Shown here piece after piece: positions 17,692 to 25,966 of a stretch of DNA of 64,000 nucleotides; within the stretch, counting starts at the first letter, position 1; each line of letters begins with the position of its first letter. Below the pieces are notes generated by a model that was not told the DNA's origin, ran no database searches, and saw only the letters and a program-made list of their open reading frames with translations. Source of the DNA: an uncultured Clostridia bacterium (GTDB lineage Bacteria; Bacillota; Clostridia; Oscillospirales; Acutalibacteraceae); the NCBI GenBank assembly GCA_946555465.1, contig CAMNST010000009.1, forward strand, positions 27,211 to 91,210. The letters run 5' to 3'. The position numbers were made by a program, and so were the translations under genes.

Positions 17692-19065
17692 ATGACAAAA
17701 CTGACCTTTATTGCAGATACGCATCATTACAGCAAAACGCTGGGAACCACAGGAAGACAGTATAATCTCCGCTCGGGTTCAGACCAGAAATGCCTTGCCG
17801 AGACAGACGAAATAATTGATGCCGCTTTTGAAAAAATAGCCCATTCCGATACAGATGCGGTTATGATTGCCGGTGACGTGACAAATAACGGAGAAATGGT
17901 TTCTCATATTGAGTTTCGCAAAAAACTGTATAAACTTAAAGAAAAGAAAAAAGTATATCTTATTACCGCTACCCATGACTGGTGCTGTGATGGTAATCCA
18001 AGAAGATTTCACGGTAATACCGTAACACATAATGTTGATGTTATGCCAAGCGGCAATCTGCCGGAATTTTACCGCGATTTCGGCCCTGCAGACGCCTTAA
18101 GCGTGTTTACAACGCATATAGGCACTTGTTCCTATGTTGTGAATTTAAGCGAAAATGTGAGGCTTCTGGCGCTTAACGATGATAAAAATGAAAACAACCA
18201 TGCCGGATTTACCGAAGAACATTTCTGCTGGATTGAAGAACAGATAAAAAAGGCACGCAAAGACGGTTGCCTGATGATAGGAATGGAGCATCACCTGCTT
18301 ACTCCCCATATCAGTCCGCTTATAACAGGCGGTTCAACCTGTGTTGCAAACAGGGAATATGTTGCCTCGCGTCTTGCAGATGCAGGACTGAGATATATGT
18401 TTGTCGGTCACTCGCATATCCAGAATACTGCTGATTTTAAATCAAAAAACGGCAACATTATAACTGAGGTCAATATCGGTTCTCTGGTAGGCTATCCTGC
18501 CCCGATTGTAAATGTTACCGTTAATGATGATTTTACGCTTTCCTATGAGGTTAAGCATCTTGAAAAGTTTATCCTGAACGGAAAAGAAGTGGACGCACAG
18601 GATTATCTTGCAAAACATGCTGTTGCAATAATTCACAGACTTCTGCAATCTTCCTGCAAAGAAGAATTCGGGGACAGAGCAACGGCTCTTCAACTGAACG
18701 GCGAAAAGATTTCAAAGTATTACGCTCTTATCTCGCTGGTTTTCAGATTTGTTCAATCAGCAAAAGTTTCGGATGTTTATAAAAAACTCAGATTTATCGG
18801 TCTGTCAAAAGATATTGATAAAAAACTCATTGAAAAATATAAAAATAAAAAATTGCTTGAATGTGTTGATGAGATAATGCTCAGTGCTTTTAACGGAAGC
18901 GTAAAAAGATACAGCCGTGATGACGATTATTATAAACTGGTTATGTTTTTTGTATCTGTTCCAAGCAAAATTTTCAAAAAAAATAATGATATGAAAAAAT
19001 TTATTTTTGCCATAGATAATATTCTTACCGGCGGCAGATTCAATAATCAGAAAGACACAATATGA
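17692..19065 (+). CDS. metallophosphoesterase
   Basis: A 457-residue calcineurin-like phosphoesterase. The binuclear metal motifs are ADTHH (D-x-H), AGDVTNNGE (GD) and GHSH. The usual GNHD motif is altered to TATHDW, keeping the H-D pair. The catalytic domain covers about residues 1-290. The rest is a helical C-terminal region of unknown function. The start at 17692 is chosen because AGGTG lies 6 bp upstream; an in-frame GTG 9 bp earlier is part of that SD. No signal peptide, so it acts in the cytoplasm. Together with the HAD phosphatase it forms a two-gene phosphate-ester hydrolase unit. Confidence 0.85.
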   Translation: MTKLTFIADTHHYSKTLGTTGRQYNLRSGSDQKCLAETDEIIDAAFEKIAHSDTDAVMIAGDVTNNGEMVSHIEFRKKLYKLKEKKKVYLITATHDWCCDGNPRRFHGNTVTHNVDVMPSGNLPEFYRDFGPADALSVFTTHIGTCSYVVNLSENVRLLALNDDKNENNHAGFTEEHFCWIEEQIKKARKDGCLMIGMEHHLLTPHISPLITGGSTCVANREYVASRLADAGLRYMFVGHSHIQNTADFKSKNGNIITEVNIGSLVGYPAPIVNVTVNDDFTLSYEVKHLEKFILNGKEVDAQDYLAKHAVAIIHRLLQSSCKEEFGDRATALQLNGEKISKYYALISLVFRFVQSAKVSDVYKKLRFIGLSKDIDKKLIEKYKNKKLLECVDEIMLSAFNGSVKRYSRDDDYYKLVMFFVSVPSKIFKKNNDMKKFIFAIDNILTGGRFNNQKDTI

Positions 19066-19428
19066 CACAAATGTTTTAATTTTGAATTTACTTTGTCTTT
19101 ATATATAAAACACCTTGACTTTTGTATGACATTGTGTTACTCTTTTGTTACCTTTTGAACATACAATATTTTGAAACATTTAATTCTAATTTGCCGTCAA
19201 TACAATATATTGTATTGAATAACTATGTTTTCGACAAAATATATGAAATTGTGATTGGTTACATTTTGGATAAAATATTGAAATATGATTTATTTTGTAT
19301 GCTCATTTTGGTATAATATGAATGTTTGTTGGAATACATATTTTGAGCCTTTGAAACAAACATTAATTATGAATTGATTTTTTCAGACTTTTATATATGA
19401 TAACCTATTAAGAGAGGTGAAAGCGCAC
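19066..19428. other. AT-rich gap before murA with a perfect 22-bp palindrome
   Basis: No supported gene. A perfect 22-bp inverted repeat centred between 19207 and 19208 (arms TCAATACAATA / TATTGTATTGA, 19197-19218) stands out. A possible -10 TATAAT lies at 19312-19317, about 110 bp before murA. The rest is low-complexity A+T. Confidence 0.5.
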
Positions 19429-20715
19429 TTGGAGAATTTTGTAATTCACGGTGGTAAAGAACTTTTCGGTGAAGTTAATATCAGCGGTGCAAAAAATGCC
19501 GCAGTTGCAATAATTCCTGCCGCTTTGCTTTCGGATGATATAGTAAGAATAGAGAATATACCGAATATAAGCGACGTTAGTCTTATTATTCAGATTCTTG
19601 ACCGTATGGGAGCAGGAATCAAGATGATAAATAAAAATACGATTGAAATTGATTCACGTTCAGTTACATGTCAGGCAGTTCCTTATGAACTTGCCTCTCA
19701 TTTTCGCGCAAGTTATTATCTTATCGGCATTATGCTGGGCAGATTTAAGCAGGCTGAAGTGGCAATGCCCGGCGGCTGCGATTTTGGCACCCGTCCCATT
19801 GACCTTCATGTTAAAGGTTTTAAAATGCTTGGTGCAAGTGTTGAAACAATTAACGGTATGGTGTGTGCCAACGCGGATAAACTTGTCGGTGCTTCAATTT
19901 ATATGGATACTGTGTCTGTAGGCGCAACAATGAATGTTATGCTGGCAGCAGTTCTTGCAAGAGGTCTTACCGTAATTGAAAACGCTGCTAAAGAACCGCA
20001 TATCGTTGATTTGGCCAACTTCCTTAACTCAATGGGTGCCGATGTTCGCGGCGCAGGTACAGACGTTATAAAAATCCGCGGTGTTGAAAAACTTCATGGC
20101 TGCACATATTCAATTATTCCCGATCAGATTGAGGCAGGAACTTATATGGTTGCTGCTGCTGCCTGCGGCGGAGATGTACTTGTAAAAAATGTTATACCCA
20201 AGCACCTTGAATCTATCAGTGCAAAACTTGAGGAAGCGGGTGCGGAAATTATTGAATATGACGATGCTGTTCGTGTAACGCGTTTTAAACCGCTTTCAAG
20301 ATGCAATGTAAAAACAATGCCCCACCCGGGTTTCCCGACCGATATGCAGCCTCAGATGGCAGTTTTGCTTTCTCTGGCAAAGGGAACAAGTATTTTGTCT
20401 GAAAGTGTGTGGGATAACCGTTTTCAGTATGTCGGCCAACTTCTCAGAATGGGGGCAGATATCCAGGTAGACGGAAAAATTGCCGTTATTGAAGGCGTTG
20501 ACAGTCTGACAGGCGTTAATGTTAAAGCAACGGATCTCAGAGCGGGTGCCGCTATGATTATTGCAGGTCTTGCGGCAACCGGTGAAACAACGGTTGAAGA
20601 TATTCAGTATATTGACCGCGGTTATGAAGATGTTTGCGAAAAATTTTCATCAATCGGTGCCGATATCCGCCGCGTGACAATAAATGATGCCGAAATTGTA
20701 TCAGATGCAGGTTAA
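19429..20715 (+). CDS. murA: UDP-N-acetylglucosamine 1-carboxyvinyltransferase
   Basis: A 428-residue enolpyruvyl transferase catalysing the first committed step of peptidoglycan synthesis, from UDP-GlcNAc and phosphoenolpyruvate. SGAKNAAVA with the conserved Lys-Asn is near residue 20. The active-site loop reads GGCDFGTRPIDLH, so the fosfomycin-target Cys is kept. The two-domain length is normal. I choose the TTG start at 19429, because GAGAGGTGA ends 8 bp before it; the GTG at 19417 lies inside that SD and cannot use it. A terminator follows, then the WalJ-like gene and rlmH. Confidence 0.95.
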   Translation: MENFVIHGGKELFGEVNISGAKNAAVAIIPAALLSDDIVRIENIPNISDVSLIIQILDRMGAGIKMINKNTIEIDSRSVTCQAVPYELASHFRASYYLIGIMLGRFKQAEVAMPGGCDFGTRPIDLHVKGFKMLGASVETINGMVCANADKLVGASIYMDTVSVGATMNVMLAAVLARGLTVIENAAKEPHIVDLANFLNSMGADVRGAGTDVIKIRGVEKLHGCTYSIIPDQIEAGTYMVAAAACGGDVLVKNVIPKHLESISAKLEEAGAEIIEYDDAVRVTRFKPLSRCNVKTMPHPGFPTDMQPQMAVLLSLAKGTSILSESVWDNRFQYVGQLLRMGADIQVDGKIAVIEGVDSLTGVNVKATDLRAGAAMIIAGLAATGETTVEDIQYIDRGYEDVCEKFSSIGADIRRVTINDAEIVSDAG

Positions 20716-20733
20716 TTATGATTTGATTTTTTT

Positions 20734-20762
20734 AGCGTATTGGTTCGCCGATACGCTTTTTT
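20734..20762 (+). terminator. terminator of murA
   Basis: Stem AGCGTAT / ATACGCT with a 10-nt loop and six T residues, 18 bp after the murA stop. Confidence 0.8.
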
Positions 20763-20817
20763 GGTGATTGAAAATAAAAACAGGGAAATTAAATTTGTTT
20801 CCTTTTCGGAGAAAAGT

Positions 20818-21606
20818 ATGTCAAAAGTTTGTCAGTTATATTCAGGAAGCAGCGGAAATTCAATATTGATATCGGATAAAGGGCATAACATTCTGGTTGA
20901 TATTGGTGTTTCGGCAAAAAAATGTGAAAATTCTCTTTTGGATTTAGGTGTTGATCCCGACAGTATTGACGCTGTTTTTGTTACCCATGAGCATATAGAC
21001 CACTGCAAGGGTGTGCGTGTTTTTTCATCACGTCACAAGGTTCCTGTTTTTGCATCTGAAATATGTCTTGAAAAAATGCTTGAACAGGGATATATGAATG
21101 ATAAAACAACTTATGAAAAAATTGATTTTCATATGGAACTTTGCGGTATTGAGATTAAAACGTTCAGGCAGAGCCACGACAGTGCAGACTGCCTTGGCTA
21201 TCGTCTTGATTTGCCGGGGGGCAGAAGTGTCGGTGTGTGCACCGATACCGGTTATGTGACCGACAGTGCAAAGCAGATTCTTGAAGGAACAGATTTGATT
21301 TTTATTGAGTCCAATCACGAAACATCTATGGTTGAAACGGGCCCTTATCCGTATCATCTGAAGAAAAGAATACTGGGCTTAAAAGGTCATCTTTCAAATT
21401 TTGCCTGTGCCCGGTACATAAAGGAACTTGCCGAAAGCGGAACAACAAGATTTGTTCTTTCGCATCTCAGCCGTGAAAACAATATGCCCCATATCGCAAG
21501 GCAGACTGCCCTTGCATCTTTAAGTGAGATTGGTCTTTGTGAAAATCAGGATTTCAGGCTTTATGTTTCACCGCCTGAAAATGACAGCAGGGGAATTGCC
21601 TTATGA
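20818..21606 (+). CDS. MBL-fold metallohydrolase, YycJ/WalJ family
   Basis: A 262-residue metallo-beta-lactamase-fold protein. It starts MSKVCQLYSGSSGNSILI, the family start, and has the metal motif THEHIDHCKG near residue 58, HDSADCLGY, DTGYV, ESNH and a C-terminal SHLSREN. Bacillus YycJ/WalJ is a nuclease-like protein linked to the WalKR regulon and DNA mismatch processing. Here it is followed by rlmH, as in the B. subtilis region, but walKR itself is not in the window. The start at 20818 has GGAGA 5 bp upstream. An upstream extension of 26 residues crosses the murA terminator and is rejected. Confidence 0.88.
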   Translation: MSKVCQLYSGSSGNSILISDKGHNILVDIGVSAKKCENSLLDLGVDPDSIDAVFVTHEHIDHCKGVRVFSSRHKVPVFASEICLEKMLEQGYMNDKTTYEKIDFHMELCGIEIKTFRQSHDSADCLGYRLDLPGGRSVGVCTDTGYVTDSAKQILEGTDLIFIESNHETSMVETGPYPYHLKKRILGLKGHLSNFACARYIKELAESGTTRFVLSHLSRENNMPHIARQTALASLSEIGLCENQDFRLYVSPPENDSRGIAL

Positions 21607-22082
21607 TGAATATAACGGTTATAGCAGTCGGAAAATTAAAAGAAAAATTTCTGCGTGAAGGCTGCAGTGAATATATAAAAAGACTCGGAATTTATTCAAA
21701 AATAAATATTGTTGAAATTAATGAAGAACGCTGTTCGGATAACCCTTCAGATGCCGAAATAAAAAATGTTATTTTAAAAGAAGGCGAGCGGATAATCAGG
21801 AAAATACCAAAGGGTGCAGAAGTTATTGCACTTTGTATTGAGGGAAAGGAATACAGCAGCCGTGATTTTTCATCTCTGATTGAAAATATTTCTTTAAAAA
21901 CTTCACATATCTGTTTTATTATCGGCGGTTCTTTCGGACTGAGCGATGAGGTTAAATCACTTTCAAAAACAAAATTGTCTTTTGGTAAAATGACGCTTCC
22001 GCACCAACTTGCAAGAATGGTTTTGCTTGAGCAGGTTTACAGAGCGTTTTCAATTTCAAATCATTCAAAATATCATAAATAA
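21603..22082 (+). CDS. rlmH: 23S rRNA pseudouridine(1915)-N3 methyltransferase
   Basis: A 159-residue SPOUT methyltransferase (RlmH/YbeA/YydA) that methylates pseudouridine 1915 in helix 69 of 23S rRNA on assembled ribosomes. The start MNITVIAVGKLKEK, the SAM-binding FIIGGSFGLSDEV, and the C-terminal LPHQLARMVLLEQVYRAFSISNHSKYHK block are diagnostic, and the length is exact for the family. The ATG overlaps the upstream stop by 4 bp. Either of two tandem ATG codons may be used. Confidence 0.96.
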   Translation: MMNITVIAVGKLKEKFLREGCSEYIKRLGIYSKINIVEINEERCSDNPSDAEIKNVILKEGERIIRKIPKGAEVIALCIEGKEYSSRDFSSLIENISLKTSHICFIIGGSFGLSDEVKSLSKTKLSFGKMTLPHQLARMVLLEQVYRAFSISNHSKYHK

Positions 22083-22090
22083 AAGCAAAA

Positions 22091-22130
22091 AGAAAAAGGC
22101 ATCCTTTGATTATGGATGTCTTTTTCTTTT
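22091..22130 (+). terminator. terminator of walJ-like/rlmH
   Basis: Stem AAAGGCATCC / GGATGTCTTT (one wobble pair) with an 8-nt loop and T-rich tail. Confidence 0.8.
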
Positions 22131-22242
22131 AAGGGGTAAAAAATTTATGTAAAAAGCGTTCGTAAGTATATATAAAAAGGTTGAGAACTTTCAGGCAACT
22201 TTAATCACGGTTCGGATTTCTGTTCTTTGTTTGTGTTCTGCA

Positions 22243-22269
22243 ACCTTGTTGACAGTAAACAAGGTTTGT
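22243..22269. other. short hairpin beside the YczE-like gene stop
   Basis: Perfect 8-bp stem ACCTTGTT / AACAAGGT with a 7-nt loop. It ends 5 bp before the leftward stop codon. It lacks a T tract on the leftward side, so a terminator role is doubtful. Confidence 0.35.
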
Positions 22270-23103
22270 TTATTGCAAAATTTCGTATGGGTTTGAGTTG
22301 ATTGTTATTTTACCTTTTGTATTTTTTTCGGGAGTAAGATTTCTCAGCATTGCACCTTTTATCATAAAGAAAGCAATGTCTTTGCTGATTTGCTCATAAT
22401 CAACATTGAATATCTTTGCCGAAACATATTTATTAAATATATTAATAAGCGGACCCATGCAAAAAGCAGTGATGATTGTTCCTATACCGATATTTTTAAC
22501 GCCTGAAATATTTCCGTTAAATATCGCTGTTAATCCACCGCTTACTACAAGACCGATAAGAATAACGGTTAAATCGGTAATAACTCTTACCCATTTGTGT
22601 TCAAGTTTTATTCCTCTGCTGAGCATAAAACCAAGTGCATCGTAAGGACCGACGCCGACATTAGCCGTAAAGAATAATGAACAAGCAAAGCACAGGGTTA
22701 TGATACCGGCAATGAGAAGGGGGACTCTTACCGCATAAGTGTAATTGTTCTGAACAAGGGGTTCAAAAATATTTTGGAAGAATTCGCATGAATATCCGCA
22801 TCCTACCATATTGAATACGGTTCCTACACCTACCAAACCCCTATGGGCAACGATAATGACATAAAGAAGGATTACTGCGTTTACGATTAACTGATATGTA
22901 CCAAAGCCAATGCCCAGTGTGCTTGCAATATTCATATTCATTGAGGTGAAAGGATCAACACCGAACCCCGAGACAGAGAACAAGCAAATTCCGAACCCCA
23001 TAACGATAATGCTGATAAAGGAGAGAATAATACGCTTTACCATATGGTGTTGTGCAAACATATCTTTTAGATATCCGTATGCTTCCGATTTGATGTTTTC
23101 CAT
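22270..23103 (-). CDS. YczE/YitT-type membrane protein (COG2364)
   Basis: A 277-residue integral membrane protein with about five transmembrane helices after a short cytoplasmic start. It shows the family pattern GFGICLFSVSGFGVDPFTSMN and, in the second half, VGVGPYDALGFMLSR, an internal repeat of the G-x-G-x-D/Y motif. YczE in Bacillus is linked to surfactin-type peptide production, but the biochemical role of the family is unknown and transport is suspected. The last roughly 60 residues are a soluble tail. A promoter TTGATT-16-TATAAT lies near 23151-23178 on this strand. The upstream region shares a 16-bp motif with the spoVT promoter. Confidence 0.8.
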   Translation of the reverse strand: MENIKSEAYGYLKDMFAQHHMVKRIILSFISIIVMGFGICLFSVSGFGVDPFTSMNMNIASTLGIGFGTYQLIVNAVILLYVIIVAHRGLVGVGTVFNMVGCGYSCEFFQNIFEPLVQNNYTYAVRVPLLIAGIITLCFACSLFFTANVGVGPYDALGFMLSRGIKLEHKWVRVITDLTVILIGLVVSGGLTAIFNGNISGVKNIGIGTIITAFCMGPLINIFNKYVSAKIFNVDYEQISKDIAFFMIKGAMLRNLTPEKNTKGKITINSNPYEILQ

Positions 23104-23200
23104 AAGTCTGCCTCTGTTCGTTTATGTTGATTTCCTCTCTTTGTCACTATTATATTCTTGCATTTGAAAAAATCAAGTTTTTTGTGCAACATTCTACCTA

Positions 23201-23216
23201 TGTAATATTTTGCACA
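23201..23216. repeat. 16-bp shared upstream motif, copy 1
   Basis: TGTAATATTTTGCACA, identical to 23824-23839. It is about 100 bp upstream of the YczE-like gene; further TTTTGCACA/TGTGCAAAA variants surround it (23182-23246). Confidence 0.6.
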
Positions 23217-23254
23217 AAAAAATATTAAAATTATTGTGCAAAATCAACAAATAA

Positions 23255-23791
23255 TCATTCCATTTGTTTACCAAGGAACGCGGCGGCAACCTGAACAAGT
23301 TTAATATCTGTTTCGCTTGGAAGTGTGTTGTTTTCATCTTCGATAAGAGCAACCGCTCCGCTGACATCCCCGCCGTAAATAATAGGGTAAACAACATTTG
23401 CCTTTCTGTCAAAACCCTCAATGGCATTCATACTCGGAACAAGATCGGTGGCAATGTGTATGGCCCTGTTTTCCATAAGTTCTTCAAGGCTTTTTGTAAC
23501 TCTGCGTTCAAGAATTTCTCTTTTGCTGATTCCCGATGCCGCAATGACATGGTCGTTATCCATGATTGCAACGGGAAGTCCGCCGTTTTTATGAAGAACT
23601 TCGGCATATTGGTTGGCAAAGTTTGAAAGTTCGCCAATCGGAGAATACTTTTTAAAAATTACTTCACCTTCTGCATCTGTGAAAATTTCCAGCGGGTCAC
23701 CCTCTTTGATTCTGAATGAACGTCTTATTTCTTTAGGAATAACAATTCTTCCCAAATCATCAATTCTTCTTACAATACCTGTTGCTTTCAT
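23255..23791 (-). CDS. spoVT: stage V sporulation protein T
   Basis: A 178-residue transcription factor that in Bacillus fine-tunes late forespore gene expression and germination traits. The N-terminal AbrB-type swapped-hairpin domain reads GIVRRIDDLGRIVIPKEIRR followed by GDPLEIF (residues 1-50). The remainder is the C-terminal GAF domain unique to SpoVT. Length and both domains match. GAGGAGTAGAAG precedes the ATG. Its presence implies that the organism belongs to a sporulating lineage, though not that it sporulates. It is transcribed alone, between a terminator and a 150-bp gap. Confidence 0.95.
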   Translation of the reverse strand: MKATGIVRRIDDLGRIVIPKEIRRSFRIKEGDPLEIFTDAEGEVIFKKYSPIGELSNFANQYAEVLHKNGGLPVAIMDNDHVIAASGISKREILERRVTKSLEELMENRAIHIATDLVPSMNAIEGFDRKANVVYPIIYGGDVSGAVALIEDENNTLPSETDIKLVQVAAAFLGKQME

Positions 23792-23823
23792 ATCTTCTAC
23801 TCCTCAAAAATTGTAAATTTAAC

Positions 23824-23839
23824 TGTAATATTTTGCACA
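23824..23839. repeat. 16-bp shared upstream motif, copy 2
   Basis: TGTAATATTTTGCACA at 33-48 bp upstream of the spoVT start codon, same orientation as copy 1 relative to its gene. It may be an operator or part of a sporulation promoter. Confidence 0.6.
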
Positions 23840-23922
23840 TATTTCTTTACGGTATTCTTTAAAATAACAGGTTTTATATGGAAATTTTTTTGCCGATTTT
23901 AATTTGTTTTCACTAAAACAAC

Positions 23923-23956
23923 AACTGCCTGATACATATCATTGTATCAGGCAGTT
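23923..23956 (-). terminator. terminator of the trmO-linked operon
   Basis: Perfect 14-bp stem AACTGCCTGATACA / TGTATCAGGCAGTT with a 6-nt loop, just after the stop of the hypothetical gene. T-rich on both sides. Confidence 0.85.
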
Positions 23957-23959
23957 TGC

Positions 23960-24493
23960 TTATTCTTCTGCATCAAGCGGGCTGTCACTTACTTCCTGCG
24001 GTTCTTTCCAGTCTATTTTAACGTGGCGAAAGTCATTTAAAAACAATGCATATTTATCTGAAAAATACATATTGTCATTATGTACTGCATAAAATCTTTC
24101 TTCATAAACATATTCTTCTATATCGGGTCCCCAGTTATAAGATGATTTATCTATATCAAACAGAATGGTGAATTCTGTTTTTTTATTTGTGACGGATATA
24201 TTTTCTGATTTTGCATGCGTATTAAAATATCTTATTTCTCCGCCGCCTTCTGTTCCGCTGAGATAAATATCATTATATTCATTTGTGTCAAAAAACCATT
24301 TTTTTACAGTTCCTCTTATTTCAAATCTGTAATAATCACTGTTGTTTTTATATTGATATGCGGTTATTGAGTTGACATCTGATATAAACAAATGCCGTTG
24401 CGACCAATATTTTACAGCACATGTAAATGTGCCTGCCGGAAGAAAAATGAATACTGCCGCTATAATTATTATAGATCTTTTTTTGTTAGTCAT
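23960..24493 (-). CDS. hypothetical exported or membrane-anchored protein
   Basis: A 177-residue protein I do not recognise. Residues 5-25 form one hydrophobic segment after MTNKKRS (signal anchor or uncleaved signal peptide), with no lipobox. The rest is a soluble, beta-rich, Tyr- and Asp-containing domain. The start at 24493 is chosen because GGGGGAGAAAT lies directly upstream; the longest ORF adds 14 residues that overlap the trmO terminus. It follows trmO at 25 bp and ends at a strong hairpin, so it is the last gene of the ydcF-trmO unit. Confidence 0.65.
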   Translation of the reverse strand: MTNKKRSIIIIAAVFIFLPAGTFTCAVKYWSQRHLFISDVNSITAYQYKNNSDYYRFEIRGTVKKWFFDTNEYNDIYLSGTEGGGEIRYFNTHAKSENISVTNKKTEFTILFDIDKSSYNWGPDIEEYVYEERFYAVHNDNMYFSDKYALFLNDFRHVKIDWKEPQEVSDSPLDAEE

Positions 24494-24518
24494 ATATTTC
24501 TCCCCCAAAAAAATTTTA

Positions 24519-25190
24519 TTATATTTTAACAGCATCAGTAACTGTTAATTTTATACCGTCAACTTTAAAATGAATATCATAACCGGCATATTTAACACCG
24601 TAAATTCTTTCAGATGAGTTGTGATATGCAGGACGGGGATCATGCTTTAATATTCCAATCAGTGCTTTTTGTTTTTCTTTTGAAAAAATTTTTAAAATAT
24701 CCTCGCTGATTTCAACATCAAGTGCATAATCAAGAAAATCCTCGGCAAATCCCTGGGTGGATTCAGGTCTGCTGTCGGTATATTTTATGTATGGTTTAAT
24801 ATCATAAATAGGTGTGCCATTCATAAGATCTGCACCGCTTACAATAAGGACAGTGCCTTTGTCATTTGTATGCACAATTTTCTCAAGTTTAACACAGGAT
24901 AAACCTATGGGGTTTGGGCGAAATGGTGAGCGTGTTGCAAAAACGCCCTTTCGTTTTTCACCTCCGAGACGCGGCGGACGAACGGTTGGTGAAAAATTTT
25001 CTCGGATATTTTCGCTGAATTCCCATATCAGCCACAGGTGAGAAAATTCCTCAATGCCGTCGAGTGCCTCTCTGATTCTGTATTCAGGTTCAAAAACGAT
25101 TCTGCCTTTTAATTCTTCTACAATTCCGCTCTGACGCGGTATGCCGAATTTATCAGGCATATCTGTTTCAATTTTTGCTATAATTTTCAT
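24519..25190 (-). CDS. trmO: tRNA (N6-threonylcarbamoyladenosine37-N6)-methyltransferase
   Basis: A 223-residue TrmO/TsaA/YaeB-family protein that adds a methyl group to t6A37 of some tRNAs using SAM. The signature block FATRSPFRPNPIGLSCVKL (near residue 95) and GVDLLDGTPI-like GADLMNGTPIYDIKPYI are clear, as is the N-terminal beta-barrel start IETDMPDKFGIPRQSG. The C-terminal domain has the DPRPAYH motif. The start codon overlaps the YdcF-like stop by one base. Function inferred from family. Confidence 0.92.
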   Translation of the reverse strand: MKIIAKIETDMPDKFGIPRQSGIVEELKGRIVFEPEYRIREALDGIEEFSHLWLIWEFSENIRENFSPTVRPPRLGGEKRKGVFATRSPFRPNPIGLSCVKLEKIVHTNDKGTVLIVSGADLMNGTPIYDIKPYIKYTDSRPESTQGFAEDFLDYALDVEISEDILKIFSKEKQKALIGILKHDPRPAYHNSSERIYGVKYAGYDIHFKVDGIKLTVTDAVKI

Positions 25191-25966
25191 CAGAATAAAA
25201 ACTCCTTTATTACGCCCAGCGTGTCTCGTACATAAAAGGTGGGTGTTGCAAAAAATCCTGATTTTGCACGGATACGCTGTGCTTTCAGTCCTTGTTTTTC
25301 TGCTATCATAGTTGCTCTTTTTAAATGAAAGTCGGAAGTGACGATAATAACGTTTTCATCAAGATTGTTTTTTTCAATAATTTCTTTTGAATTTCTGATA
25401 TTTTCATATGTATTTCTGCTTTCATTTTCAAGAAAAAGACGGTTTTCATCAATTCCCTTTTCTGTAAGAATGTTAAACATGCACTGTGCTTCGGATATGT
25501 TTTCTCCGTTTCCCTGACCGCCTGAAAGAATTGCTTTGGCATTTTCATTTTTTTCAAGGTATTCATATGCCGCATTTACTCTGGCAGCCAGCATAACGCT
25601 CGGCGTTTCGTTATAAACGGCACAGCCAAGAATGATAACCGTGTTCTGCTGCGATGCATTTGTTGTTGAAGCGGCGATTGTTGCACCCAGTGCAATAATA
25701 AAACTAAGTCCAATGCAGGACAGTGCTGCTGCAGCAGCGGAAAAAATTATTTTTCCTGCTTTGTTTTTTGTTATTTTTCTGCATAATAAAATGATTTTTT
25801 CAAAAAAGAAACCGCATATCAGAAATATTGCACTTATAATAAGCCCTGTTATATTTCCAATATTTAATATACCGCCGGCAAGCGGTGCTGCAAACAGCAG
25901 AAAAAGAATAATTCCGATAACTTTTAAAACGGTTTTAATCGTTTTTTTCATCTTTTCTTTTTTCAT
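25190..25966 (-). CDS. YdcF/SanA-like DUF218 membrane protein
   Basis: A 258-residue protein with three or four N-terminal hydrophobic helices (to about residue 120), then a DUF218 domain. The domain shows VIILGCAVYNETPSVMLAARVNAAYEYL, LSGGQGNGENISEA, NESRNTYENI and VTSDFHLKRA. Family members are envelope proteins with roles in barrier or vancomycin tolerance in enterobacteria; no reaction is established. The start at 25966 has AAAGGA 7 bp upstream. This start overlaps the 3' end of the upstream regulator gene by 32 bp in another frame. Confidence 0.82.
   Translation of the reverse strand: MKKEKMKKTIKTVLKVIGIILFLLFAAPLAGGILNIGNITGLIISAIFLICGFFFEKIILLCRKITKNKAGKIIFSAAAAALSCIGLSFIIALGATIAASTTNASQQNTVIILGCAVYNETPSVMLAARVNAAYEYLEKNENAKAILSGGQGNGENISEAQCMFNILTEKGIDENRLFLENESRNTYENIRNSKEIIEKNNLDENVIIVTSDFHLKRATMIAEKQGLKAQRIRAKSGFFATPTFYVRDTLGVIKEFLF

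Noticed and set aside
19122..19316. 64-codon ORF in the gap before murA
   Set aside because: Pure A+T-rich hydrophobic translation, no ribosome site, contains the palindrome; looks like chance.
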